DNA from: Abelmoschus esculentus
Lineage: Eukaryota; Streptophyta; Magnoliopsida; Malvales; Malvaceae
Reading direction: 5' to 3'
Length of the DNA stretch: 64,000 nt
NCBI GenBank assembly: GCA_035048815.1
Contig: JAUCBN010000038.1
Coordinates: 14,260,501-14,324,500, forward strand
Below are positions 12,386-24,374 of this stretch, in pieces. The notes below the pieces were generated by a model. It had not been told where the DNA came from, did not search any database, and saw only the letters and a list, made by a program, of their open reading frames with translations. Both the position numbers and the translations under genes were made by a program. Positions within the stretch are counted from its first letter, which is position 1, and each line of letters opens with the position of its first letter.

Positions 12386-12809
12386 CAGGGCCGACTGTGA
12401 GGGGAGCACCCCGAGCAGCCGCTCACGCCCCCAATCAGTCTAAGTCCTTAAATTTAATTATTTATATTTTTAAATTTTTATTTTTATAATTTATTTAAAT
12501 AGATAAATAAATTTAATGATTAAAGATAATTTTTTTCTAGATATTTAAATAAGTAAATCTAATAATAAAATAATATATTTAAAATATTAAATTAATTTTG
12601 ATGTTATTTTTTATGTCTAACCCTAAAAAATAAATTTAAGCACTAATCCTAAATTTTAAATACTATACCAATACATTAAACTTTGATCTTAATTCATAAT
12701 TCTAAATTTTAATTTTTTTTATTATTGGTGCATAAATAAAACACTAAAAAAGATAAAAAAAAATATATATTTTTTTCTCTGAGTCCCAAAAATTTCTGAG
12801 ACAACCTTG
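12386..12809. mobile_element. hAT-type MITE
   Basis: The left end cagggccgactgtgag and the right end ctgagacaaccttg form imperfect inverted termini (CAGGGCCG / CAAGGTTG). Flanks are gtctcagt at 12378-12385 and gtctcagc at 12810-12817, a 7-of-8 target duplication. The interior is AT-rich without coding potential. Confidence 0.6.
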
Positions 12810-13375
12810 GTCTCAGCCATCCAATAACCCTTAAAAAATATAAAACTTACAGGATTTTACGTTATATAACTTGATCTCATCTTTATCTAAATATACCACA
12901 TAAAAAATAATATATATTGTCTATGGTACGTAAATTAAACTTATACATGATAAGACTTAAATCAATATAAAATTAACTCAAACTTATATACATACAAATA
13001 TTTATATACATAAACCATAAATTTTAAATCTTAAAATATTCGATTTTTTAACTACAAATTAATTGTAATTGATTGAGTTTGCTTGAGTGCAATTATTAAG
13101 CCTTGAGAAAATTAAATAATTATTTCCTTTATAGAAAGGAAGCCATTAGTTTAAGTTGTGGGTAAGATTAGAATACATCATGATTTGCAAAAAGAAGAAA
13201 CCCAGAGGAGCTTGGGGGATTATCATGTAAATTAAAGAGAAATTTGATCATTTGTTGGACCAATAATAATTGCTAAGCATCTCAATGTCATTTGCTTCAC
13301 TCAGTTTCTTCCTTTTTGATGCTTATCTTCTATAGTCACTTATGACCTAATTAGTGGCTTTGAATGCTTTGGTAG

Positions 13376-13425
13376 TATAATATAATATAATATAATATAA
13401 TATAATATAATATAATATAATATAA
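13376..13425. repeat. (TATAA)10 microsatellite
   Basis: Ten uninterrupted TATAA pentamers, in a stretch of more ordinary composition (13130-13440) that shows no gene. Confidence 0.95.
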
Positions 13426-13429
13426 TTAG

Positions 13430-14555
13430 CTGGAGAATATTTATTGCTTCTGTCGGATCATTTTATATATTTTTATGAGTAAACTATATTGATAATCATT
13501 GAACTTTTAAACCGTTTTCAATATAATTTTTAAAATTTTAAAATACTTTCAATACGGTTCTTGAGTATGATGCGTGAATGCAAGCCTTAGAGTGTAAAAT
13601 CCTGATATTGTATGGACACAAGTCTCATTTAAAATGTACGGTCTTGATATTGTATGGATGTGGGTGTTACTTCAGATTTATGATATGCGTATATGACTTA
13701 TGTGCTTTGCTCGAATGGTCTGTGGAACCAGAGCATGGTTAGGCCTTATGCATCATGTATGATATTTTGTTTTAATTGAGAATATGTGTTTAGACGGTTA
13801 TGGTAATGTTATTGTTATCTTGTTATGATATCATATATGTAACATTGTTTTTATCTATGATTTACGTGAAGTATGGTTGAGTGAAAGAGTATTCATTAAA
13901 CTTTGTTAGCTTAGCATTCAAAACATTTATTTTCGTTTGCAAGTTAGTAGGGTTAACACATTTTTTAGTGAAGCAACATCAGTGAAGTATTTCAGCGTCT
14001 TGTCTTTTTAGAGTAAATACTTAGATCTTTAGGCTATATATTCGTAAGAAGTTAAGAACCTATTGTATTTTATAATTTGAATTCGGATTTTCAAATAATT
14101 GAGTTAAATGTTTTATAATCTAAATTTTAAGAAGGATTTCCATTGTATATATTTCGAATATTATTTATGTTTATTAGATTGAAATAAAAAATGTTTTGTA
14201 AATTAATTGTAAATTGGACTAAATTAATTAAAATTTTATGGTTGAATTTCATGCCTAATTTAAGTATCAACTTAAAGAATATGTCTAATTTAAGTACTAA
14301 TTTGAAGAATGTGCTTAGTTCAAATATCAACCTAAAAATTAAAAAAAATTAGGTATCAATTTAAAAAAATATAATTTAAGTACCAAATCTTAACTTTGTA
14401 CCATTTAATAACGTTTTAAAAAACAAAAGGAATATAGTAATACACATGAAATGTTAATAAGTGCTTAGTAATACTATAAAAAGAATACGTAAATAATATG
14501 TTTAGGGTACCAATTAAACAAACCCAATATTAAAGATCTTAAAAATTAAATAAAG
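13430..14555. other. gene-free stretch, probable old retroelement debris
   Basis: 13580-13900 has repeated phrases (cttgatattgtatggatgtg, twice, about 60 bases apart) and a composition like LTR debris, but no termini can be fixed. No gene is visible. Confidence 0.35.
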
Positions 14556-14799
14556 GGTTAATTACTGTAAAAATCACCTTTGTTTGTTATCAGTATAAAT
14601 TTGGTCACCGATTTTAAAAATCAGCCAATAAGGTCACTTATGTTTTCGAGCTGTAAATTTTTGGTCACTTCGACGTTAAATGCCGTTAATGGTTGACGGA
14701 AGATGATTAGCATAATAAAAAATAAATAAATTACTTAAATAATTTCTAAATAATTATTTTTTTATTTTATTTTAAATTTAACCCTCAAAATTTAAAATT
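14556..14799. repeat. single arm of a diverged MULE relative
   Basis: The order of phrases (ttggtcaccgattttaaaaa, taaggtcactta, cgacgttaaatgccgttaa) parallels the left terminal arm of the neighbouring element at 14800, but with many differences and no matching right arm. It is probably an older related element into which, or beside which, the younger one inserted. Confidence 0.6.
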
Positions 14800-15860
14800 G
14801 GGTAAACTACTGCGCTAGTCACTTTCGTTTACCCCCAGTACATTTTTAGTCACCGATTTTGAAAAATGACCAGTAAGGTCACTATCGTTTTCGGATGTAG
14901 AGTTTTGGTTACTCTAACGTTAAGTGCCGTTAAATATTAACAAAAAGATGATCTGACATAATAAAAAATGATAAATTACTTAAATAGTCCTTAAACAATT
15001 ATTATACTTTTGTTTTATCTTTAACTTTAACTCTCAAAATTTTAAAACTTTATATTTTTATCATCTTCCTCCAAAAATTCATTTCTCTAAGAATTCTCTA
15101 ACTCAAACCGATTATGTTTGGTCTAATCAGTAAGTCTACAAATCATTAACGGATGCTTGAGGGGGCTGCTTTTCCTCCTTTCTTTTTGTGTTTTTGAATT
15201 AGGTAGTGGTTTTGTGGCTACTGTTTGTGAAGGCATGTGTATGGGCTGCTGCCGATGGTGGGGGCAGATCCTTATCTTTTTTTATTGGTTTCATCAAGTT
15301 TCACAAACTTGAATGGGGTGGAGAAGATGAATAGTATTAGAAATGAGAAAAAAAACTGACCCAAGTCTTGTTGGATTGTTCGCGTGAATGAATGGTATGG
15401 AAACAGATTCATAATTTGTTGCACTATGTTTCATCATTTATGTTTTTTTTTTGCAAGAATATAAAATTTACCTTCGATGCTGATTGAGTGTAGGTTTTAA
15501 ATGAATTTTTTGCACAATGGCTAGCCTTACTAATTAGACCAAGCATAATCGATTTGAGTTAAAAAAATTTTAAAGAAATAATTTTTTGGGGGAAGATGGT
15601 AAAAATATAAAGTTTTAAATTTTTAAGAGTTAAATTAAAGATAAAACAAAAATATAATAATAGTTTAAGGACTATTTAAGTAATTTATCATTTTTTCATG
15701 TGTCAGATCATCTTTTCGTCAATATTTAACGGCACTTAACGTTGGAGTGACCAAAACTTTACATCTTGAAAACGATAGTGACCTTACTGGTCGTTTTTCA
15801 AAATCGGTGACTAAAAATGTACTGGGGATAAACAAAAGTGACTAGCACAGTAGTTTACCC
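14800..15860. mobile_element. non-autonomous MULE with ~335-bp terminal inverted repeats
   Basis: The arms start gggtaaactactgcgctagt and end, inverted, at tagtttaccc (15851-15860). Reading inwards they stay alignable for about 335 bases (to about 15135 and 15525). A perfect 9-bp target duplication, tttaaaatt, flanks the element at 14791-14799 and 15861-15869, which is the hallmark of Mutator-like elements. The 390-base centre is GC-richer and differs from the centre of the related element at 40741-41521, so it may be captured DNA, but I do not recognise it. No transposase. Confidence 0.85.
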
Positions 15861-15869
15861 TTTAAAATT

Positions 15870-17119
15870 ATATATTTTCACCATCTTTCCTAAATAGATC
15901 TATGTTTCTTTCTCTTGCGCAGACCATAAAGTTTATTTCTTTTTAATTCATAGTTCTTACCTATACGTGTGCATGTCTATGCAGTTTCTTCTTGCAAAGA
16001 TGGCAAAAGTTGAGAAAATGAAATATTAGGTATTCATCATCTTCAACGAAATCTGTCGCCGTTGACAACAGCGTTTTCATAGATGAACACATAGCTTCTT
16101 TGAAAAAAATATCAAATTTAAACATGAATTTACTAAATTGACTTCATAATTTTATTATATTAGTCCCAAAGACTAATTTGTCACCTTTTCCAATCTTGAG
16201 GTCTACTTGACCCCAAAAAATAATTAAGAACAAATTTGATAAAAATAAATAAATTTAAGAGTTAATTTGTGTATTAAGTCTTTCTAAAACACAACCACTT
16301 AGAGTAGTCTATATCAATAATCAAACAAATGATTAATTATGGAGTTTAATTATGATTTTAGTCTCCTTTAATATGCAATTTGAGATTTGGTTTCTTAATT
16401 TTAGACGGATATAAGATGGCTTATTTATATAAAGTGAAACTCTTAAGTGTACGCCGTGAGTCGATTAATATTAATCAAAACGAAACTCTAAAAGCCAAAA
16501 GAACAGTAAAAAAAATTATGACATCACCCTTATCAATTTGGACATATTAATAACACCATAAACTAAAAGGATCAAATTATGTTAAATTAAAATACAAAGA
16601 TTAAATCCCAATTTCAATATAGTAAAGGGACTAAAGTCATAATTAGACCTTTGACATGCTTAAACTTTTTGCACCTACCAAGTCTAAGCATTCTAGGCCA
16701 GTCCCAAGATAACAAAGATTATTGCCATTTCCAATCTTCAAACAAATCTATAACATTTACAAAAGAATCAGCCAAGTTTATCTTCACTCACCATGGCACC
16801 ATTTTTATTACTTCTGTCTGCAACCTATAGAGAATCCGTGAGACCCTTGTCTATCTTCGCACTGAGCTTATTCGATCATTCGATCGGATGTCTCACATTT
16901 GATCCCTATCCGGACCAGTACTTTAAACTTTGGTGAATTGCTATATGGAAGTTAGATTACCTCCAAGATTCATCATCTGATTGACATGCACAAGTCTCAG
17001 GCTCAGGCTTGACTATGTTACAAGCTTGGTCTAAAACCATCTTCTGAATTTTGGGCAACGATGTCCAAAAATGGTGTCATTGTGGCTTCAAAGAACCGAG
17101 CGGTCCGAGCCATCTAGTG
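15870..17119. other. spacer between MULE and PPR gene
   Basis: 15870-16335 shows nothing identifiable. An inverted-repeat element is listed at 16340-16652. 16660-17119 has ordinary composition and is the probable 3' flank or 3' UTR of the minus-strand PPR gene; no separate gene is seen. Confidence 0.4.
16340..16652. repeat. MITE-like element with ~60-bp inverted termini
   Basis: The left end (gtttaattatgattttagtc...) and the right end, inverted (gtctaattatgactttagtc...), align over about 60 bases. The target duplication is unclear, so the class is left open. Confidence 0.5.
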
Positions 17120-18688
17120 TTATCTCTTCGAGCGATGTTTTGAAGCTCCTCCGATCTGGCTAATTAGTGAACTATAAGAAGCATAATCTACAACAAGCCC
17201 CATCTTACTTTTTAATTTGCTGACATCTTTTGGATTTGCCTTCTTGCAATGACCATCTAATAGAATGTTGTATGCAATGCTGTCTGGAACCACCCCCGAT
17301 TTAAGCATAGTATCCAACAACATATTAGCATTCCTCAGTTGCCCCAGTTTGCAAAGTCCATTCAGAAGCACGTTATAGGTTACAACACAGGGCACACGGC
17401 CATCACTATACATCTGCTTGAGCAACTTAAAACCCATTCTTACTTCACCTTTCTTACAAAATCCATCCATGATTATACCATACATAGCATCATCCGGTTT
17501 CATACCAGCATTTAACATCTCCCCCAATGCTCGTTCAATGTCAACGAATCTTCCCTCTTTACATAACCCTGAAATAAGGGCTGTGAAAGCCACATTATCA
17601 AGTCAATCCCTTGTTTAACCATTTCGTCTCTAATCCAAAATGCAGACTCCATATTTCCCTCTTTACAAAACGCGTCTGATAGTATTGTGTAAGTGAACTT
17701 GTCAGGCTTTAAACCTCTCAAGCTTATCTCAGTAATAAGCTTCTTTGCTCCTTTTAGGTCCTCAGCTTTGAATGGACCATTTACAAGTGAATTGTACCAA
17801 CCAAATCGTCTCGAAAACCTTTCTTCAGAAACCGTCTATATGTTCCGATTACTAAATCGGTTCTTCCATTTTTGCACAGTCTATCAATTAAGCTGGTGAA
17901 AATAAAACCATTCGGGACCAACCCTCTGTTACACATTTCATCAAACAATTCTTTAGCATCATCCAGCCTACTCTCCTTACACAATCCATTAATCAAATTA
18001 CTGTAAGTAAAAAAATGGGACAGATCCGGCATCCTCCATAACACTTTTCAATCTAAATCCTTCTTCTAAACCCCCTGATTTACAATAACCATTGATCAAA
18101 GTATTGAAACTGACAACCGTAGCACGCAAATCTCTCATCCGAATTTCATCAAACACCATTTGTGCATCTTTAATTTGACCTTCTCTACACAATTTACTCA
18201 TCAAAATATTAAAAATAAACACATTGGATGGAAACCCATACTCCAAAATCTCCATATAGAACCCCAAACTCACCATAGGAGAACTCGCCTTCATCATTCT
18301 TTCAAGCAAATACTTACAACCTGACATGGTACTTTAAATTTATGCTTTCTCACCAATCTAAAGCACCGAATAGAATCAGAAACAAAACCCAAATCCGTAT
18401 ACGCAATCATTAAGGAATCAAAAGCAAAATCACAGTCACGGTACCTTTGGTTTCGAGAACCAAAGCGAAAACCGAAGAAGCTGAGCCTTTTCGCTTGCGA
18501 GAGAACGCGCCTGATGGAGCATATTGTGGGAAATAAGGAAATGAGCCATGGTGTAAGGGAAGGGAGGAGTTTATTGAGAGACGCGTGAAGAGGCTTCTTT
18601 GGAAGTTTTTAATGGCGTGTGAGAGTGTGATGAGAATTGGGTCGTTTTGCTGAGGCAACGGCGGCGAGTACCACGCCGGGGAGAGCAA
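17120..18688 (-). pseudogene. P-class pentatricopeptide repeat protein, five frameshifts
   Basis: Read on the minus strand from an ATG at 18688 to a stop at 17120-17122, six successive reading frames together give one PPR protein of about 525 aa with an organelle-type N-terminus. PPR motifs are plain: VVSFNTLINGYCKSGGLEEG, FTYSNLINGLCKESRLDDAK, FTYTILSDAFCKEGNMESA, VVTYNVLLNGLCKLGQLRNA, and the tail ISQIGGASKHRSKR. From memory this order matches the Arabidopsis At1g09680 type, an intronless predicted organelle RNA-binding protein. Frame changes occur at about 18430-18445, 18317-18322, 18009-18015 (an A7 run on the plus strand), 17795-17802 and 17596-17603. Every one is a single missing base; I found no in-frame stop between them. 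It is either a young pseudogene or a good gene with sequence errors. Confidence 0.85.
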
Positions 18689-18906
18689 GATATGGAGTTT
18701 CGTGAGGGTTTAAGCCTTAAGGGCGTGTGACTGCATCGTTGATGGAGTAATGGTATAACAGATGATTGATGATTTCAAAGTCCAATTAAAATTAGGAATG
18801 TAAAGACCCCACCTCAAAACAGACCTCAAAACTAATTGAAACATGTTCGAGTCAGAATTTGGTTTGATCCAGAGATGTAATGATTTGAATCTGATCTGTA
18901 TTCGAT

Positions 18907-19104
18907 CAGTGACGAATCCAGAAATTTATTTGAGGATGATCACATATAAAATTTTGAAATCTCAGGGTGGGCACGAAGTTTAAATATTATAAAAATTTAA
19001 GGATTAATTCATAAAAATTAAGAAAATTAAGGGTAAATATGTGAACTTTAGAAAGTTCACGGTGGGCCCGTGCCCACCCTACTCAATGGGTACATCCGCT
19101 ACTG
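18907..19104. mobile_element. nested hAT MITE (CAGTG ends), 8-bp target duplication
   Basis: The element runs from cagtgacgaatccag to gtacatccgctactg, imperfect inverted ends of the widespread plant CAGTGGCGGATCC type. A perfect duplication tattcgat lies at 18899-18906 and 19105-19112. It interrupts the ACCCGA-rich block and so is younger than it. Confidence 0.85.
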
Positions 19105-19130
19105 TATTCGATTGTTGTTCACTCGAAACC

Positions 19131-19258
19131 GAGTCGGACCTGTTACTGTAGTAATTAAACCTGAACTATATCTGACCGAGAATCACTTGAACCCGAGTCG
19201 GACCTGTTACTGTAGTAACTAAACCTGAACTGTATCTGACCGAGAATCACTTGAACCC
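19131..19258. repeat. 64-bp tandem duplication
   Basis: Two adjacent units, 19131-19194 and 19195-19258, both starting gagtcggacctgttactgta, differ at only a few positions. They lie inside the ACCCGA-rich block. Confidence 0.85.
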
Positions 19259-20915
19259 GATTTTAACCTATTATTGTGGACCCGAAACCCGACCTGCATC
19301 CGACTGAAACAAACCCGAATCCAAGTTTGACCTAGCAGATAATCGATATTACCCGACCGAATCAACCCGAGACCTGATTTTACCCGACCTGTTTTAAACC
19401 CGACTTGTTTTGAACCCGACCTGTTATTGACCTAAATTAATATTAACAAGACTTAATATTTCGAATACATATAATTAAATATATTTATAATTTGATGAAT
19501 TAAAAATATTGATAAATATAATTAGACTTAAAAAATAAAATAGACATGATAATTAATTTAGGGATTAATATTTAAATTTAGTATTACATATTTAATTAAA
19601 TTATTTTTTTATTATTTTATTTAGTTTTAATGTATTTAATTTTAATTATAATTTTAAATTAATATTTTATTAAAAATATAAATTTAAATTAATATTTAAT
19701 TAAATTAATTTATTGAACTTGGGATTAATTAAGCTAAATTAAAATATAAAAACATAAATTACAAACATAATTAAAAGAATTCAAAAATCAAATATAGATT
19801 CTTATTAAATTAATCTAAATTATGAATTAATTAAATTAAACCAAAATAATTGATAAAAAAAAAGATAATTGATAAAAAAAAGAGTGAAAAGACAAAATTT
19901 TGGAGGAAAATAGACCACTCATTTTTTAAGTTTGAGGTTAATTTACTTTTAGTGTAAAAATTTTGGAGGATATAAGTTACCCAAAATTTTAGAGGGAATT
20001 AGAAATAAGTTTTGAGTATTATATAAAAAAAGGGAAAAATAAGTTATCCATATTTTCATATATAGTATCATTCTATATAGTATAAATTTTATATATAGAA
20101 TATATTTCATATAGAGTATAAATTTTATATTTTTATTTTTAAAATGTATTAAACTATATTATATAAGTATAAATTATAATGTATTAAAGTATATTAAAAT
20201 TAAAATTTTCATCGAATTTAACTATTATTAATCTATAATTTTTAAAATTTAATCCTTACAACTTTATTTTTATTTCAATTTGATTATTATTTATTTTTCT
20301 AATTTAGTTTAGTGTTTTTAATAAGATGATATTTTATTTTATTAATGTTTATCATTTTTAATTTAAAACTTTATTTTTTTCTAGTCCAATGTTTATTCTT
20401 TATTGATTTTTATTTTTTATAATTTAGCCCAATTTTTAAGATATGAATCATTTGATGATATTTTTGTTTAGTCTAGTGCATAATATTTATTTTTAATATG
20501 ATTCGTATTAGTTAAAGACGTTAGATATTAAATAATTAATTCAAAATAAATGATCAACCATTCAACTCAAAGTCTATCGGTTATTTAATTAATTACTTAT
20601 TTGTACTAAACTCAAACTAATTAATTTTAATTAATATGAATTTAAAACTCAAATTAATTCGACCTAAAATAAAATCGACTTGAAATGAACTCGACTTGAA
20701 ATGCAACCGAACTGAAATGAACCTGTCATTTATCTGATTTTGACCCGAACCGTTTGAACCCGACCTGAAATAAACCCAACCTGAAATGGACCCATCCTGA
20801 AATAGACCTGCACCCAACCTGAATCAAGTCAAAATATCAAATCAACTTGAAATAACTTGTATCTGATTTTACCCGACCTGAAACCCATCTGAATAATTGT
20901 TTTTACGTCCCTAAT

Positions 20916-21776
20916 TAAAATAACCTCATTTTAAACATCAAACAACCTAAAACAATGTCATTTTGATGAGTGAAAAATTAAAAAAAAAACTATATTTTAA
21001 TTTCAACTATAATTTAATATATATTATTTATGTTAATAACTTAACAAAAATATAATTGGTTTTAGTGGTTTGACTCAAATATTTTATTCTAAATGACCTA
21101 AGTTCCAACTCTCACATCAATATTTTTTTATATTTTTATCTATCGTTAAAACAACGTAAAATAACATTGTTTTAATCTAATTTTTATATCATCGACCGTT
21201 GTCATGTCATCATCTTAATAATAACGTGATATAAACGACTCAAAAATTCAAGTTTAATGATAAAATTTGACAAATACAAAGATTAATGACAAAAGTAATT
21301 ACCTCTTATAGTTTACCCAAAATATTTTTATACAAGAATCATAAATCTAAGAAGAATTATCGAGATCAAAGATGGTGACAAGGATAATATATTTAAATCA
21401 TTAAAATATCATATATAAATATAAAATATATATATATATATATAACCACTTAATTATAGGGTATGTTTTATTTTGATCATATAACTTAAAAATAGATAAT
21501 TATATTATAATTTTTTTTTTAATTTGATCGTAATTAAATCATTAAAAGTTTTATAATTAATTTTTTTAATATCGTTTTTAAATTGTCCCTCAATTAACTA
21601 ATCAAATCTCTAACTTCACATGGGTGTTGATTTTAGGTTTGGTTAAGTGCTTAATTCAAGTGCTTAACCCACTAATTAAGAAAGCTTTTGGATATTCATC
21701 ACTTCGGTTGGTTGCTTTTGTGATTAGATATGATTTCACCGCTTTAACGAGGAGATTAACGAGATATACACACGAT
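20916..21776. other. gene-free AT-rich stretch
   Basis: Holds a (TA)n run at about 21426-21444. No gene or clear element seen. Confidence 0.45.
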
Positions 21777-22319
21777 TACGGGTACAAAACTCAACTCGAT
21801 TCGATTTAAAAAAACTAAATAACTCGACTCGAGACGAAAATATTTGACTAGTTTTTGATTCAACTCGAAATTTTTTAAACTCTAATAACTCGAAAAATTT
21901 CAAATAAAATTTAAGTTGTGAAACAGAAATTCGAATAACTCAAAAATTTTAGTAATTAAAAGATTTATTTCTAAGTTCGAGACGAATCCCTTAAATTTTT
22001 ATAATATATATTAATATATAAAAATATGAAGAAATATTGCTACACATGAAGAAATATATATATATATATATATATACACAGTTTATATGATTAGTGAAAA
22101 TTATTTAAATTACAATTAAATCATACTATAACATAATACATAATTATAATTAAATCTTTATAAGAACTCAAAACTCGATTCGAATTTTTTTAACTTGAAT
22201 CGACTCGACTCAAATTTTTTTAAATGAAAGTTCAAATAGTAAAATTAGACTCGTCAACTCGAATAACTCGAATTTTTTTTGACTCGAATCAACTCGACTT
22301 GATCGAATGCTCACCCTTA
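21777..22319. mobile_element. diverged copy of the TCGAG-rich hAT-like MITE
   Basis: The left end tacgggtacaaaactcaact and the right end gatcgaatgctcaccctta correspond to the termini of the element at 38955-39803, with cgactcgaa-type motifs near both ends and an (AT)n run (about 22054-22076) where the other copies have an AAT run. The flanks (acacgatt / acatcgtt) resemble each other but do not match perfectly. Confidence 0.55.
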
Positions 22320-23307
22320 CACATCGTTGCTTGAGAAAAGTATGTTGCTTATTTCTCTTTCTTTCTCAATTTTAATAAAAAATTTTACTCTTGGTAACAC
22401 GTAATTTCTTTATGTTTACGATATTTTTATTGATTTTTGTGATTCATTTCATCTTTCGTTTAATATAATTTTAGTATATTTTAGAGATCGTTTAACGTTT
22501 GTATAAAGATCCTCACGATACCAATTTTCTAATTTAGTTCTTTCGGTGGTCATAGAAAAAATTAATCTCAACTCGTTTGATGGTTTGTTAACGCTATAAT
22601 CAGAGCTCTATGACAAAATAATGTATATGAATATATGATAACTTGGTTCATTCATTATTCATTTTTCATCCATTAAAGTCTTTCATTTGGCTAGAGATAA
22701 AGAGATTTATGAAGGTTTATGAGTTTTGATGATACATTAATCTCATAAAATGTTTTTTATATACTTTTATATGAGGTTTTTAGTATACGTATCTTTTTTC
22801 TTTATTTTTTTATGTATTATATTTATAATATATTTTATGATGTAATAAAATTTAAATGTTATTATTCAAAAATAAGAAGGGGTAAATGAGATATTAGATT
22901 GTCATCCAAATATGAAATATGATATAATTTTACTTTAATATTAATTATTAATATTTAATATATTAATCAACTAATTTAAATCAAATATAATAAATATTTC
23001 TTTTGTGGTCAAAGATGTCAAAAATACCTTAAAACTTTGTTCTATAATGCAAGAATACCTTATATAGAGTTCTATTATTATCCAAATCGAATTTTATAGG
23101 AACATACTAATAGTATACCGAAATTCTGATAATAAAACTTATATTATTCAATTTTAAGTTACGATCATAATTATAACTTAAAATTTAAGATTTAAAATAT
23201 CGAATCAGATAAATATGTTATAATTTGAATAAGTTTTGGATTTAATTTATCTTATTTAATTTATAAATTTTGTGGGAAATATCAAAGAATTAAAACTCTT
23301 TTTGGGA
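22320..23307. other. gene-free AT-rich stretch
   Basis: No open frame of note, no inverted repeat with termini seen. Confidence 0.45.
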
Positions 23308-23559
23308 AGAAATTATATCATGGGTTAGTCCCACAACGTCACCTATAAGACCAACCACTAAAAATCACTCACATCTTTATTTTTTTCCATATCATATTTT
23401 TTAAAGTAATTCTTCACTTATATTTACTGTTAATTCTTTTTAAAAATAATTTTTTAAGTGAAGATTCAATTGAACAAAAAATATGACATGTAAAAATTAA
23501 TGATGTGGATGATTTTTAATGGTTGATTCATGGCTACGTGGTGGGTCATATAATTTTTC
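23308..23559. mobile_element. MITE of the 'GAGAAATTATATCAT' family, upstream of gene 23755
   Basis: The left end aagaaattatatcatgggtt and the right end gtgggtcatataattttt are imperfect inverted repeats. The interior (ttcacttatatttactgtta, taaaaataattttttaagtg) matches the copy at 36366-36618. The right end stops about 195 bases before the ATG of the next gene. No clean target duplication is left. Confidence 0.65.
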
Positions 23560-23754
23560 CTTTTTTAGACAGTAATTATTTTCCTTTTATAACGGTTGAG
23601 ATGATTTGTTTATTTTAATCCAAAGGTTGATATTCGTTGGAAAGCTCATTATTAGAATTTCCACCCTGTGCAGCTGTGCTGTTCACTCCATCCCTTTCCT
23701 CAAATTCGTCTTCCAGAGATTAAAAAGCCAGAAAATAGCTTTTCCATCTCCTTG

Positions 23755-24258
23755 ATGGCGGCGGCGGCGAATATAGATGTAGAACCAGCCATAAGCGAGA
23801 AAACGACGTCGAATTCCATTACAAAAAACACTCGTTGCTGCTTCTGTTTCCCTTGCTTCAGCTCCCGTCGTACGCCCTCCGTCGGCGCCACAGACTTTTG
23901 GCAGCGGATAAACAGTCCGTCAACCCAGGTCCAGTCCGATACCGGTTTTTGGATCCGGAGTGTTAGAGTGTTCCGGAAGGTTCGAGAATGGTCCGAGATC
24001 GTCGCCGGTCCCCGGTGGAAGACTTTTATTAGAAGATTCAACCGGAATAAAAGCGGTGGCGGCGGTAGACACAGCCGATTCCATTACGATCCTTTGAGTT
24101 ACGCTTTGAATTTCGATCAAGGTCCGGGACAGATTAGTAATTTGGAAGACGTCGATAACGAGTACGGTGGTTTTCGGGCTTTCTCGACCCGGTACGCTTC
24201 GGTTTCCGGTCTCAAACCGAGTGACTCATGTGAGAGCGAACCGGACTCTCTGAATTGA
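23755..24258 (+). CDS. small plant-specific protein of unknown function
   Basis: An intronless 167-aa frame starting MAAAANIDVEPAISEK. Features in order: a cysteine-rich, possibly acylated patch RCCFCFPCFSSRR (about 27-39), a WQRI segment, a basic aromatic region with WSEIVAGPRWKTFIRRFNR (about 79-97), a glycine run, then the conserved-looking motif FHYDPLSYALNFDQG and an acidic tail. I recall the YDPLSYALNFD motif from a family of uncharacterised dicot proteins but cannot name a function. An in-frame ATG 29 codons upstream (23668) exists, but the added residues look like leader, so I prefer 23755. A TATAA at 23588-23592 is a possible core promoter, and a MITE ends about 195 bases before the ATG. 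GC content is far above the flanks, which supports real coding sequence. Confidence 0.8.
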   Translation: MAAAANIDVEPAISEKTTSNSITKNTRCCFCFPCFSSRRTPSVGATDFWQRINSPSTQVQSDTGFWIRSVRVFRKVREWSEIVAGPRWKTFIRRFNRNKSGGGGRHSRFHYDPLSYALNFDQGPGQISNLEDVDNEYGGFRAFSTRYASVSGLKPSDSCESEPDSLN

Positions 24259-24374
24259 TGACGTCATCATGACGGGGTTATGCATTACCTTTTTCAAAAT
24301 ATATATTATAAGGGTTGGTTGATGAGAATGAAGCGCGTGGATTAAAGTTAAGTACAAGATTAGATTTCGAATAA

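Larger units (their letters stand above)
18857..20915. repeat. ACCCGA/TGAACC-rich degenerate repeat block
   Basis: Two stretches (about 19110-19440 and 20680-20900) are packed with 'acccga', 'gacctg' and 'ctgaa' motifs, separated by AT-rich DNA. The block opens near 'ccagagatgtaatgatttg' and closes near 'tttttacgtccctaatt', which suggests an element of about 2 kb with termini gatgtaa / ttacgtc. No target duplication was found. There is no coding reading of the motifs without stops. Confidence 0.45.
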
